DNA from: Aldrovandia affinis
Lineage: Eukaryota; Chordata; Actinopteri; Notacanthiformes; Halosauridae
Direction of reading: 5' to 3'
Length of the DNA stretch: 64,000 nucleotides
Assembly (NCBI GenBank): GCA_029706075.1
Contig: JAINUG010000258.1
Location: 1,206,954 to 1,270,953 of the forward strand
Shown: positions 33,254 through 44,030 of the stretch, piece after piece
Numbering within the stretch: the stretch's first letter is position 1
Layout of the letters: each line of letters starts with the position of its first letter
Notes under the pieces: generated by a model
Seen by the model: only the letters and a program-made list of their open reading frames with translations
Told to the model about the DNA's origin: nothing
The model's database searches: none
Translations under genes and position numbers: made by a program

Positions 33254-33408
33254 TTACATTTACATTTTACATTTTAAGCATTTAGCAGACACTCTTATCC
33301 AGAGCGACTTACAAGATGTGCATTAATACATGGTAGGAACAATCATAGTTAGCGCACAAGATCAGTGCAGGAATACAGCAATAGACATCATTGCAGGTAT
33401 CTGTGTAC
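33254..33408 (-). mobile_element. SINE (core family, head type 2), copy at LINE end
   Basis: Nearly identical to 30216-30360: AAGCATTTAGCAGACACTCTTATCC … ACATGGTAGGAACAATCATAG … GACATCATTGCAGGTATC. Confidence 0.88.
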
Positions 33409-33773
33409 CATACCTGTAACACCGGGAAGGAAAAGGTTAGTGAATTTTTTTTTTTTTTTAAAGTTTGGGTTCTTATGTGTTCTTATGTTCTTCTTGGAGG
33501 AGAGTAAAGTAGGGACGATCTGCTGGTCCTGTTTCGTCATTTCCTGTTCCTGTTACATGCATTGTTTGAAACGCTAGCATGCTTTCTACTTGCTTCTGCT
33601 ACTTCGAAATAACTTTTACACGATCATGTAAAATACCAAATATATTGGCTGCAATACTCATATTATTCATAACCTAAGTTTTTGTCGAATCTGATGAATT
33701 TCATAATTTAAGGGACTCCAACCCCGTGGTTTTCTGTTCTACCATCAAGAAAACAAATTTAGATAATTCGACA

Positions 33774-34440
33774 ATGGCTTCCTCCCTTGTTTCCTGCTTG
33801 GAGTGCAATATGTTTAGTATCAGTTCTGATGCCAAGTTTAGCATAACTGGTATTTGTAGTAAGTGTCAACTTAGTTTAGAATTGGCTCAGAAAATAGTTG
33901 AGATTGAGGACCGTATCCAGACGACCGTATCCAGACGTGATTCAGGAGGGAAAGAGTTACATAGAATCTTTTCCACAAGCACCGGACCCACCAGGGTATT
34001 TAAATAGCGCATATATCAGTGCTATTCCCCCAGCAGAGCCTTCGCAGCAAGGCGTTTTTGTCGTGGTTCGAGGGAGGAATAGTCGCCATTCCAACTCATG
34101 TATCGAATTGTTTCTCCCCACTCAGTAATGCATCTAGCCTACTGAGAAAGCTCTGATTATTAGCAATTCCATTTTCCAAAACATGAGAATAGAGTCACCA
34201 GCGACTATAGTCCAATGTTTGCGTGGGGCCAGAGCTACTGACATGGAGGTAAACCTAAAGGTGCTAGCTAAGAATAATGGTAAATATTATAAAATTATGA
34301 TCCACGCTGGCACCAACGATGCTCGACATAGGCAGTCGGAGATCGCTAAAAATGTTGTTTTGGTGTGTAAACTCGCAAAAATACTCAGTCGGGAAGTAAT
34401 TATCTCTGGCCCTATCCCAGGCTGTAGGGGTGACGAAAGG
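33774..34440 (+). pseudogene. LINE ORF1 with SGNH-esterase-like segment
   Basis: ATG at 33774 opens MASSLVSCLECN with further cysteines (GICSKCQ), then a coiled-coil-like stretch. After frameshifts near 34000-34150 it reads LIISNSIFQN, KIMIHAGTNDARHRQSEIAK and IISGPIPGCRG (34183-34440). GTND and SGP motifs are typical of the esterase domain in L2/CR1-type ORF1 proteins. Frame is cut at 34440 by the repeat at 34440-34712. Confidence 0.7.
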
Positions 34441-34712
34441 TCTCTACATGCTTCTGTGTAACTTGTGCGACATTTTTGCGGTTTGTGCAATGCAGCATGT
34501 TGCAAGCACTAAGCAATTTATACTTCTGCGCAACCTATGCGACATGGTGTCCTTACACTTCTGTACACTAGTCAATGTATTGAACAAGGTCGGTAAAGTT
34601 TTCATGAAAGCAGGGAAACTCCTGTACCTTTGAACTTCTTCAGCCAGTCTTTCCTGAAGCTGGTTAATTTTATACCATGTTGAACAAATTATGCTATCTA
34701 TCTATATCGTTA
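34440..34712 (-). repeat. Interspersed repeat, copy B (partner 3206-3478)
   Basis: Reverse-complement match of 3206-3478. The boundary TCTCTACATGC falls exactly where the LINE ORF1 homology stops, so this copy inserted there or marks a breakpoint. Confidence 0.7.
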
Positions 34713-34837
34713 ACTACTATTAGCAAGCTTTATTTGGCCATGATTCCAGGTTGCTAGCTAGATAGATAGATAGATAGCGATAGTTTTGCTTAGCTAACGT
34801 CAACATACATATATACAGGTATGGTATGCAGTTGCCA

Positions 34838-34968
34838 ACAACAATGTCTATCGCTGTATTACTTCACTGATCTCGTGTGCAAACTATGATTGATCTTATC
34901 ACGTATTAATGCACATCTAGTAAATCGCTCTGGATAAGAGCATCTGTTATATGCTTAAAAAAATGTAT
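34838..34968 (+). mobile_element. SINE (core family, head type 2), diverged
   Basis: GTCTATCGCTGTATTACTTCACTGATCTCGTGTGCAAAC…TCGCTCTGGATAAGAGCATC, the reverse complement pattern of 30216-30360. (GATA)n lies upstream at 34759-34782. Confidence 0.8.
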
Positions 34969-35589
34969 ATGCACCCTGCTCTTTCTTTGTTTTGTTAGTT
35001 AAATATTCTGTGCATTAAAGAGTTGTAGTGACATGTTACATTTATATGTAATTTAAAGCACAACACAAAACATCTGGATATTTGCAACCTTAAATATATA
35101 ATTTAGAATGATATGAAGACCACAGTCCTTTGTTGTTTGGAAAATCTCAGAGTTTAATGTACAGTCAGTACAATAGATTTTAAAATCTTTTTAAAAAAGG
35201 AAGTATGCCTGTCATGAAAGCAGCTTGTGTGCGAGCAACTTTATAGCATTAAAATAATAGAGTAAATTCATGTGGAACAAAGTAACCAGCAGATGACTCT
35301 TGAAAATAATGTTAATGTATTAAGGGAAATGAAGGATGGTTTTGACTTTCTCCCCTAATCTGGATGTTGCTCTGGATAAAAACATCTGCTAAATGCTTAA
35401 AATGTAAAATGTAAAAAAATGTTGTTTTAATTGTAATTGTATTATTTTTTACTGTATAGGTAGTAAGCAATATTTGTATAGTATTTCTATAGCTTAAGAA
35501 AGTAGCAGAAATGTGCAAAAAGTAGTTTTAATCAAAAAAAAATATCCCAATAAGTCCATAAAAAAAAAAAAAAATTGCCAGTGAACAAT
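34969..35589. other. No gene; SINE core fragment at 35365-35415
   Basis: TTGCTCTGGATAAAAACATCTGCTAAATGC at 35369-35398 is an isolated SINE core with (AAAATGT)n. Otherwise AT-rich, unrecognised. Confidence 0.55.
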
Positions 35590-35819
35590 GTAATAAAATA
35601 TATTTTGGGTCATTTTGACCCGAAGACAATAGTAGTACCTTTTTTTGTACAGCTTACATGGAAATATGAATAAAGGCAACATTTCACTTTTTCTAATGTT
35701 GGGGTCAATCTAGGAAAAGTAATCAAATTTCAAGTTGAAAAAATATCATTTAGGGGATTTTTCTCTGCTGTTAAACACAGTGGCGGGTCATTTTGACCCG
35801 AAGACAACGGGAGGGTTAA
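35590..35819. mobile_element. TTAA-ended MITE fragment with GGGTCATTTTGACCCG
   Basis: GGGTCATTTTGACCCGAAGAC appears at 35607-35627 and 35785-35805 in the same orientation. The right end reads GACAACGGGAGGG then TTAA (35816-35819), a familiar fish MITE terminus with piggyBac-like TTAA target. The left terminus was not found. Confidence 0.5.
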
Positions 35820-35932
35820 CCTGAATTGCTTCAGTTAATATCCAGCTGTATAAATGGATTGTAAATAAATGTAAACTGTAAGTTGCTCTGGATAAGAGCG
35901 TCTGCTAAATGCCCGTAATGTAATGTAATGCA
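35820..35932 (+). mobile_element. SINE (core family, head type 3)
   Basis: CTGAATTGCTTCAGTTAATATCCAGCTGTATAAATGG, then AAGTTGCTCTGGATAAGAGCGTCTGC and (ATGTA)n. Same head at 58985-59030. Confidence 0.8.
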
Positions 35933-36018
35933 ACTGAGGTGAGGTCCATGAGGTGACTTCCGGTTCCTCCAACTCTGACCAGTCCCCCAAAGATTGATGC
36001 TCCCCTGACCTGATTAGT

Positions 36019-36806
36019 GTGAGAATTAGTGCTAGACTGCCACCTACTGTCCGAAGAGGAGAATCTGCTCCAGGTCGCAGACCTACTGGGGTTTTTCTAA
36101 GCAATTTATTAGATGTGCCTTTAGTACAGTGTTGCTCAGTTACTGCTGCTGACACAGAGACACCCCTTTTAGAATCTGCTTCAGTTTTTAAAGCTCAAAA
36201 TGGTCTGCTCCACCTTAACGTTAGAAGTCTGGTCCCTAAAATGGATTATGTCAACATTCTGGTTCAACAGACTATGCCAGACATTTTAATAATTTCTGAA
36301 TCGTGGTTGAAAAAATCGGTCTTAGACTTTGATTTAGGTCTTGATGGTTTTCATATTTTTAGAGCTGACAGAAAGGGAAAGGGTGGTGGTGTAGTCATTT
36401 ATGTCAGAACATGTTTTCCAGTTTCCGTTTTGGCCTCTCTTACTGTGCCTAAAAAATATGAATGTTTGTCTCTGTCAGTGAACCTTGGTGTTAATAGCCA
36501 GGTGACTGTGATAGGAGCATATAGACCCCCTTCAGCCCTACCCTGTGCTATCAGTAATCTCATAGATATATTTTCCTCCTATTCTAACACTGAATTGCTG
36601 ATCATGGGTGACCTTAATCTCGACTGGGATAAACCATCCTCAGATAGTTTTAAAGATATGTGCTGTAATTTAAATATATCTCAATTAATAACTAAGCCAA
36701 CACGCCCTAATGCAAAGTGTAGCTCTAGATCTTCTTTGATTGACCTCATACTCACCAACATGCCTCATAGATATTCACACAGTGGAGTCCTTCCTCAAGG
36801 TATCAG
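36019..36806 (+). pseudogene. LINE ORF2 apurinic-like endonuclease, N-terminal part
   Basis: Open frame with APE-type endonuclease motifs: LLHLNVRSLVPKMDYV (Asn), DILIISESWL (catalytic Glu), GGGVVIYVR, TVIGAYRPPS, LLIMGDLNLDWDK (Asp/Asn), SLIDLILTN. The frame is well kept up to …GVLPQGI at 36800, then runs into the Polinton-type insertion. The endonuclease continues at 46850. Clade probably I/jockey-like. Confidence 0.85.
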
Positions 36807-38791
36807 AGTAGTATATATGAGGCTCTATACTCTTCTTTCTAAAATTTATTTTTGATATCCTGTTTGATATCCTGTTTAATTTCTTTTATTACCCTGCGAT
36901 AAAAAAGTGGAGGGGGATGTGTTTATGGCAGGGGGGTGCTTTGTGTGACGTACGCCTTATTTGCAGATGGCCCCTGTTGGAGCCCACCATATGTTTTAAG
37001 GTTTGTTCATGTTTGAAATGTGCGCTGGGGGTGTGTTGCAGGGGGGCCCACCAGGTAATAAATGTTGCTAACAGGGCGCACAAAAGACTGTCAGTGTTAG
37101 AGTCTGAGAAAGGGGGGAGGCCGTGGAGAGGAAATAGCATCTAGGTGTCATCACACAGGCAATGGCGCAGCGTGGCCTACCACAAACGTTAAAACTTGGA
37201 TGAAATTGCACCAAACACACAGCGGGGCAGCGAGTGTCCAGGACAAAGGTCTTGCTACAAACCGAGAACTCTTGTTAATATCTGCAGAAAAACAGATTTT
37301 CTTAATAGTTTAGTTTACGAAGTTCAGCACTTTATTTGTAAATTTTCCTTGTCTCAGTTTTAGTCTGTTAGTTATTTTATCTCACCTCCATCATAATTTC
37401 AGATTAGCGCGCCGATAGCGTTTCATTTGTAGTTTGGGACATTGATAGTTAGATTATTTAAAGACCATTCAGTTTCAACCTTTCGGGCAGTCTTATAATT
37501 ACAGGTTTCTATATTTGGTCCTGATATTACGCTACTGTTCAGGAACGTGTTTCAGCTTCGATTTTCCCCATTTTAGTGCACTTTAAAGCATTCTTACTTG
37601 AATGTTTAATCTTTGCATGTTTTGATTTGTTATTTGTTTCCCTGGTCTCCGGAATTAAGTACAACCCTTCCCAGCTTTTATTTATTTCGTTTCCTTGAGT
37701 AAGATATTCTACGTTTTTTGGGGGGTATAACCTTACTTTTGATAGTTCCGCGGTTGTAAATGCCCAGCGAGAGAAAAGAGAAAATATTTTGGTGGGGGCC
37801 GGAAATAGAGTGCGCGCGAAGGGGGGTCAATTTAGAGGGAGGAAAAGACTTAGCAGCTGGCCAACAGAGCCGTATATTACCAAGTAATTAAAGACTACTT
37901 TGATGATTGCGGTGTTTTCCGTTAAACAGCACCAGTTCTCAACATCGCAATACATTTGCTTAATATAAAATATAATTGAACGTAAGCATATATCTGAAAT
38001 AGCCTACTAAAACGTTTATGTAGAAAAACGTAGACGTATTTGATACAACACACTAGATCAAAGTAAAACATCGCCACGCGAATTTTATATGGCAACGAAG
38101 TTGCCAAGATACATACTCTAACAAAGGCGTGTAAACCACAGTGTGACATGTATGCTACAAACCTCAGAACATAACATAATCTATTGCATTCATGTCTCAG
38201 AATATAACATAGTCATTGTAATAGTTCTTTAAAAAGTCTTTACAACTAGCGGCTTTCTTAACAGGAAAACGTTATAAGTTTCGTGACAGGGACCCCTAGC
38301 TGACCAAGAATACTGCTGCCATGCTCCTCAAAGCACAACATACGCATCACGAACACAACACCATTGCTAGACGCAGTACAATCAATCAATCAAATCATTT
38401 AAAAGTACACCACGATTGTAACACCGTTCCAAAACAGAGCCGTATATTATTATGTTAAGACACTTATGGCTTTTTAGCACGGACACTCGCGGGTCCTTTG
38501 AGGGAGCAATCCATTCGTTGAATCTACCAATAGTTCTGGTTTCTCTGCTTCTCACAAGCAAATTTGTATCGCTTTCGATAATTCTTTAGTGCATCTGCTT
38601 TGTTAATTTACTATGTTTTCTGTTTAACATGTACGTAAAGACTTTAGCAACTTCATGAGCAGCGTTGTCTTTTAACACATGGGCCAGTAGTAACAACACT
38701 TGTTCGATTCTAGTCGATTCTTTACAGTAACTAACAGTGAAGAGTACGACAACTGTTTTAAGTGGGTCAAACAAACTGTATAAACGCCATA
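36807..38791 (+). repeat. Left terminal inverted repeat of the Polinton
   Basis: Matches 44828-46843 in inverse, with few differences; the main one is an AT-rich length change near 36850 (the right copy has an extra TTTATTTATTTTTTATTTA-like insert). Homology stops after AACGCCATAA. G-rich tracts (for example around 36905-36945) occur. No convincing gene lies wholly within it. Confidence 0.92.
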
Positions 38792-38849
38792 AGATGTGCA
38801 GTGACCAGCTTGCTGGATAGCCTATATCCTGATCTGTGAAGAAAGGCAT
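38586..38849 (-). CDS. Small ORF spanning the TIR/interior border
   Basis: 87 codons, MPFFTDQDIGYPASWSLHIL… then FDPLKTVVVLFTVSYCKEST…LLLLAHVLKDNAAHEVAKVF. The last ~60 codons lie in the TIR and recur at 44845-45033 on plus (start MFDPLKTVVV). It may be a genuine small Polinton accessory gene; I do not recognise it. The fact that it survives uninterrupted in both TIRs weakly favours coding. Confidence 0.35.
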   Translation of the reverse strand: MPFFTDQDIGYPASWSLHILWRLYSLFDPLKTVVVLFTVSYCKESTRIEQVLLLLAHVLKDNAAHEVAKVFTYMLNRKHSKLTKQMH

Positions 38850-39022
38850 TTCTTAAATGAAAACATGCATTTAATCAGAATGCTTTCACAATTATGTGAC
38901 CAAAACTCGTAAAGGCCTTTGAAGATTTAGTATGGATTTTCAAGGGTTTAGTTTGGATTGTCACAGCCAAGTACATTGAAGGTGTGTATTAGTTTCCCTT
39001 TATCTTTGCTTATTTGACATAT

Positions 39023-39430
39023 TCACAAATAAGTGCCGTGTTTGAAAGACTCCATAAAATATCTTGCATTACCGGGGTACATTTGTCTAGCCAACACATT
39101 AATTTGGTTATTGTCACGGGGGTTCTTAAACAATATCAGATAATTAGTATTCAGACTGATTGTACGGCCGGTATTACCCTGAAAAAATAAAATTTGTACC
39201 AAATAGATTGCACTGAGATTACGATGATGAACGTATTGTGTAAATACTTTCTCAACCTGCTGGCTGTTACTAGCGTCTTTCATAACATCGTCAATAATTA
39301 ATAAACACGTTTTAGACGCAGGCAATAGGTTATCGTCATCCAACCTTTTGGGTATACCTTCAGCAAATGTGATATCCCTTAATTTAAACAGTTCGTGTGA
39401 TAAAGAATAATGACAGTGTCGGAGTTTGTT
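39023..39430 (-). pseudogene. Polinton packaging ATPase (FtsK/HerA type), C-terminal part
   Basis: Open on minus from 39430 to a stop at 39023. Segments: ITFAEGIPKRLDDD, CLLIIDDVMKDASN (Walker B: hydrophobics then DD), VHHRNLSAIYLVQILFFQG, RTISLNTNYLILFKNPRD, NVLARQMYPGN. This is the conserved second half of the genome-packaging ATPase of Polinton/adintovirus-type elements. The Walker A half is absent (a stop sits at 39431-39433) and the expected C-terminal tail is lost, so it is non-functional. It is the main evidence for the element's identity. Confidence 0.85.
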
Positions 39431-39717
39431 TTAAAACTTTATACACATTTAAAAACACAGCCCCTGACTCTTTACATTTAGGGGTTTTATAAAATTTCAC
39501 AAAGGCGTGAACACTTTTGGCAATAAGTGTTACCGTCAAACATTCGGCAACCTTAACAACACATACATTTTCACTTCTACACATTTTAATTGTACATAAA
39601 TCTGTTACATATGTAAATACAAACAACATGTTAACAGTCCTACATAACCAATTATTTTGAAACAGTCATGTAAAAAAGTTCCCTTAGACGGATATGTAGC
39701 AACAATGTATAATCTAT

Positions 39718-39800
39718 AGCAGGGGACCCCAAGTGCGGTCCTGGTGAGCTACTGGATGTGCAGGCTTTTGTTCCAGCCCTTCACTAACATGCCTGATTCC
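39718..39800. repeat. hAT-like terminal fragment
   Basis: GCAGGGGACCCCAAGTGCGG followed by TCCTGGTGAGC…GTTCCAGCCC resembles the starts of common fish hAT-type MITEs (CAGGGG…CAAnnnCGGTCCTGG). No opposite end seen. Confidence 0.4.
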
Positions 39801-39866
39801 ACATTCATTGCGCCTCGTTTATTATTCGGTAGAGACTTCGTATTCCATTTCCCAGTTCTCCGGCAT

Positions 39867-40469
39867 TCAAGGTTTGGATCTATTTATCCAAGCTTCCAAA
39901 GTTTTTCCAAAAACTTTGTCTTGATACTTTTCCGGGAGACTATTTTTCATGGCAGCCAAAGTCTGACGGATGTGCGGCTCGTGCCTCAGGTCAAAAGCTA
40001 CAACCTCGGCTATACCGCTAATTTTCTCTGTGGACCAATGCTCTCCAATCAATAGCAGCGGCTCTTCCAGGATATAGTACAGGTAGGGTTGAAACAGCCT
40101 TTTATATATTGTTTCATGATTAAAATAGAAATAATTTTGGTCAGGGTCGCTAAGGCAACTGTGTTGAGTCTTACTATGATGACGGACTATACAGCCATAA
40201 CAATCCTCTTTCAAATCCTGCTCAATAATATAGTCCAAGATGCATGCTATTGACGCTTTTATCAATCTGACACTCTTGAATGTGGAGACGCTGTCAGGAA
40301 CAGGGTCATTGGGGTCCGTTGCAGGTAGGAATGCCAGTTTGCTCTCCCCCATTTCTTGCCCCAGACACTGCAGCCATGCCGTTGGGTCGTACGAGTCCAT
40401 GGCATCCCCGTCGCAGATGGTGACCTCTTGTTCGTTAGAGCTGTGAGACATGTTTTTGCAGTATGGCAT
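39867..40469 (-). CDS. Intact 200-aa ORF, Polinton-associated hypothetical protein
   Basis: ATG at 40469 (an alternative in-frame ATG begins MSHSSNEQ, six codons on) to a stop at 39867. Acidic N-terminus, then CILDYIIEQDLKEDCYGCIV, RHHSKTQHSCLSDPDQNYF, PYLYYILEEPLLLIGEHW and a basic C-terminus. The arrangement C-x2-C-x-(I/V)-x-H-x-S-x3-H-x-CL recalls hypothetical proteins of fish Polinton/adinto-like elements ('GC…HPSQ…HxCL'); function unknown. Same strand as the ATPase and the only uninterrupted gene in the element. Confidence 0.6.
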   Translation of the reverse strand: MPYCKNMSHSSNEQEVTICDGDAMDSYDPTAWLQCLGQEMGESKLAFLPATDPNDPVPDSVSTFKSVRLIKASIACILDYIIEQDLKEDCYGCIVRHHSKTQHSCLSDPDQNYFYFNHETIYKRLFQPYLYYILEEPLLLIGEHWSTEKISGIAEVVAFDLRHEPHIRQTLAAMKNSLPEKYQDKVFGKTLEAWINRSKP

Positions 40470-40699
40470 CGATGTTTAAAACAGATAAGCGAGGGTCCTT
40501 TAAATACAGGTGAAACAAGGGTGCGTGTGGTTAAAAACGTCTGTTGTGTGGGGGGCTGGGTGCTGTGGGGGCATGGGCGTGTTTGAGACCTTAGACTGTT
40601 TGGATTGTACCCCTGTGGGTTATAATTTTCTACCTGCCAGGATTTTGGACACACCCCCTGTTACGGGGGCGTGAGATACTTAAATAGTATGTTGCTTAA

Positions 40700-41150
40700 C
40701 TAAGAATAACCAAAAATGATAAGTTCTTGAATTTAGTTGCTAAATTTACCCTATCATTATAATGGACACCTTGTCTGCTCGAAAAAGACATAGGTGATTT
40801 TAACATAAAAACGTAGTTTTATAAGATATTTTTATTCTTTTTAAAACAGTGCAATAATATACGGCAATCTTTTAAAACATACCCTCCTACATGTGCTTTT
40901 AAAATAAAAACGTAATTTTATAAGCCGTTTTTCTTCTTTTAAAAACATTGCAATAATACACGACACTCTTTTAAAACAGGCTCTCCAACACTGCCGTAAG
41001 GAAATGTGCGCGCCTAGTAGGCTATTTTCGATATATGATAACGTTCAATTATATTTTATTTAAATACACGTACAAGTTGCACTTAGTATGTGTTATCATG
41101 AATAACCAAAATGATAAGTTCTTGAATTTAGTTGCTAAATTTAAGAGGCC
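40700..41150. repeat. Polinton interior: short duplications
   Basis: AATGATAAGTTCTTGAATTT and AGTTGCTAAATTTA recur at 40714-40749 and 41110-41143. Between them AAACGTAxTTTTATAAG…TTTTAAAACA units form two to three diverged ~110-bp tandem copies (40805-40975). Confidence 0.7.
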
Positions 41151-41488
41151 CCTGGTCTTCCCTAGTTAAGATGCTTGCTCACCATCAGACTAGAGTGTCA
41201 AAATATCACATTTTTGAAAGATTTTTAAAATATACGGGTACATCACTAGTTAACTAACCATCTGACTTCAAACCAAAATGAACTGCTCGAGAAATAATGT
41301 ACGTTAGCTAACGTACCTAACAAGTGAAGTGAGCTAATGCAGTTAACTAGTTCATTAACATTCTCAGACGTGCATTAAATGATCGGCGAGTATATGAAAT
41401 GTTATCCACTTAAAACACAGACATTTAGTTAACTTTTATTGTGGAACGTTAACGTCATTATAACGGCACCCCCATGTAGTGGGGCAGA

Positions 41489-41938
41489 TAACCACAACGA
41501 TTGTGCATTTTGTGATAAAAGCATCAAATTTGGTACACATGTAGCCAAAGACATTCCAAAAAGATTTGGATGTGGATGTGGAGCCATCATGAATTTTCAA
41601 TGTGTCGCCCATGGCAACCATTTTTTCAAAATGGCCACCAGATGACCACAACGATTGTGTTTTTTCTGATAAAAGCATCAAATTTGGTACACATGTAGCC
41701 AAAGACATTCCAAAAGATTTGGATATTGAGTCATCGTGAATTTTCAATATAGCCGCCCATGGCAACCATTTTTCCAAAATGGCCGCCAGTTAACCACAAC
41801 GATTGTGCATTTTCTGATAAACGCACCAAATTTGGTACACATGTAGCCAAAGACATTCCAAAAAGATTTGGTTGTTGAGTCTTCATGAATTTTCAATATG
41901 TCACCCATGCAACCATTTTTTCAAAATGGCCGCCAGTG
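41489..41938 (+). repeat. Three ~150-bp tandem units (ACCACAACGATTGTG…AAAATGGCCGCCAG)
   Basis: Units start about 41490, 41646 and 41794. Each holds ATCAAATTTGGTACACATGT, AGCCAAAGACATTCCAAAA and CAAAATGGCCxCCAG. A fourth unit in inverted orientation is at 43108-43250. Confidence 0.92.
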
Positions 41939-41989
41939 GGCACCAGTGACAACTGTTTTCTTATCAATTTTCTTCTTCTGTCGTACGTC

Positions 41990-42215
41990 TTTTAGACCTG
42001 CTGTTCGTTTGAGGTGAGCCAGGTTACTGTGTCATTGTCCAGGTCCGGCAATCTGTTTGATAACATTGACCTTAGCAGCGTGAAGGCCTTCAATGTTGAG
42101 CTGCAGTAGCGCTAAACCAGCTTGGCTTTTTGCGGTCTGCAGATGTGTTAAAGACATTAGTTTCACTTTTGTAGGCTTTTGGGCCTTTAAGCTACTCGTA
42201 GGGGAGGCCATGTAG
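41990..42215 (-). pseudogene. LINE endonuclease start fragment
   Basis: On minus, a frame reads ALLQLNIEGLHAAKVNVIKQ, resembling the start of LINE endonuclease domains (LQLNIEGL…K). Short and followed by a stop. Confidence 0.4.
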
Positions 42216-42299
42216 AGGCTGTCTTTGTCTCCCCCGATTCTTTTTTATATTATTTTTATTATTATTTGATAATTTTTCTGTTATTTTTTTGTTATGAGG

Positions 42300-42370
42300 T
42301 CCAAGAAAAAAAAATATTAAAAAATATATATATATATATAAAATAATAATAAAATAAAATAAAATTAAAA

Positions 42371-42441
<71 letters not shown>

Positions 42442-42443
42442 AT
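42300..42443. repeat. AT-rich block and (AAAT)n microsatellite
   Basis: (TA)n at 42327-42340, then AATAAA/TAAA repeats, perfect (TAAA)n from about 42370 to 42443. Confidence 0.95.
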
Positions 42444-42793
42444 TGTGGCAGCCCGATGGGCTGCACTAGGAAATGGCTGCCTGGCCTACAACACATGGGA
42501 GCCAGGAAACACTACATTTCCCAGCAGGCCACAGTCACACCTGAGCCAAGTGAAAGTGATGGGACAAACGACCAGCATAAAGTAGAGTGTATTTAGCTGA
42601 CACTGAACCCCATGCTGAGTTTCACAGCAGTGGTGTCACCAGTGTGCCCTGGCTGTGCTTCGACGTCCACTCTATTACTCTACTATTTTCTGTAAAACAT
42701 GTACAGTAATTATTCTTCATTTTGCAGACTTGTGAGTTTATTGGACTTTCGTGTTATTTTATTGGAATTACAATTTCTATGTTGGCCGCCACA
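42444..42793. mobile_element. Putative solo LTR (350 bp) inside the Polinton
   Basis: Starts TGTGGCAGCCCG and ends GGCCGCCACA: TG…CA with 6-bp terminal inverted repeat TGTGGC/GCCACA. Flanks TAAAT and TAAAA are near-identical, but lie next to an (AAAT)n tract. No internal genes. Confidence 0.45.
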
Positions 42794-43107
42794 TAAAAAA
42801 AGATCTTCTTGAATTATATGATAAAATGCAGCTTCTCTGTAATTCTATAGTTGCAAATTTGAAGTCTGAATCATAAAATTGTAGGCCTATGTATAATTTC
42901 ACCCCGAGATCATCCATATCAAAATAATCTATGCAACTTTATTGCAATTACAATTGTCATACCAGTCATGGCCGCCATCTTGAAAATTGTATTATCCAAA
43001 TGTCAATTCATAAGAACTATGTATACTAGATAAATTGAGCTTATGTCCTCAATATCATTACATTTCCATCCCTGACCCTGAACATTTATCAGAAAAAATT
43101 ATCAATA

Positions 43108-43250
43108 GTGACCAATGGCGGCCATTTTGGTTGCCATAGGCGACATATTGAAAATTCATGATGGCTCCACATCTAAATCTTTTTGGAATGCCTTTAACTA
43201 TATGTGTACCAAATTTCATGCTTTTATCACAAAATGCACAATCCTTATGG
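43108..43250 (-). repeat. Inverted fourth unit of the ~150-bp repeat
   Basis: AATGGCGGCCATTTTGGTTG…AATTCATGATGGC…TTTTTGGAATGCC…GTACCAAATTTCATGC…ATGCACAATCC is the reverse complement of the 41489-41938 unit. The intervening 43251-44827 includes (GT)n at 43912-43950 and no recognised gene. Confidence 0.9.
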
Positions 43251-43908
43251 AATTTCTAGCTAAGCTGCACCACTAATGTGGAAATCTATGAAGTAGGCTT
43301 TAAAAGGTGACACCGTTGGTTTACATATTTGTACGCTGGCGCCACTGAGCACATATGCGTTGACGGCTCTCAGCAGGGGCCACCGCCTGGTTTCCTTGGT
43401 AGGCCATTGTTGTCAACACCATTTGTCACGACCTTCTGATATGCATATATTCAGGTGGGGGGATCATACACTTCGGTCACTTCACCGATGCTCTGTGGCC
43501 CTCTGTGTGTAATAAAATGGTCTTTCAAGTCCGGGGTGTCAGTGTATTACTTATCGCTGGCAGGCCATGTGTTTGTGTTCCAGTTCATGTATTTTTGTGC
43601 AATGGTGTTATGTGAACGCCCGCCTTTTCCTTGTTATGTGGGGGCTATTGCTTGCGATTCTTTGTGTTTTATAAGTCGTTGCGAGTTTTACACCCCCGGT
43701 ATTCTTTCCGGCGTCTACAAGATTTGTTGACATAAGTCGGTTAGTGCTATCGTGAAAACCAAAATTCCTGATTCGTCTCGAGGCAGTTACTGTGACCGTA
43801 TTTTCGCAACCTGAGCACTTTAAAATTAGTAGGTATAAAACATCTTAACTTTTCTGCATAGTAGTCTTTACTAGACTTTAAAACAGCTGCTTATGTTTAA
43901 CAGAGAAT

Positions 43909-43952
<44 letters not shown>

Positions 43953-43974
43953 GCTTTAATCTTAAAACATCTCG

Positions 43975-44030
43975 TACTCTTCACTGTTAGTTACTGTAAA
44001 GAATCTACTAGAATCGAACAAGTGTTGTTA
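43975..44030 (+). repeat. Third, partial copy of a Polinton TIR segment
   Basis: CGTACTCTTCACTGTTAGTT…GAATCGAACAAGTGTTGTTA also occurs at 44870-44928 (same orientation) and, inverted, about 38692-38750. Confidence 0.85.

Noticed and set aside
36917-37144. Genes inside the Polinton TIR (both strands)
   Set aside because: Short overlapping frames, no domains, and the right TIR copy changes the frame ends.
42370-42443. Functional significance of the (TAAA)n tract
   Set aside because: Ordinary microsatellite, probably a former poly(A)-type tail.
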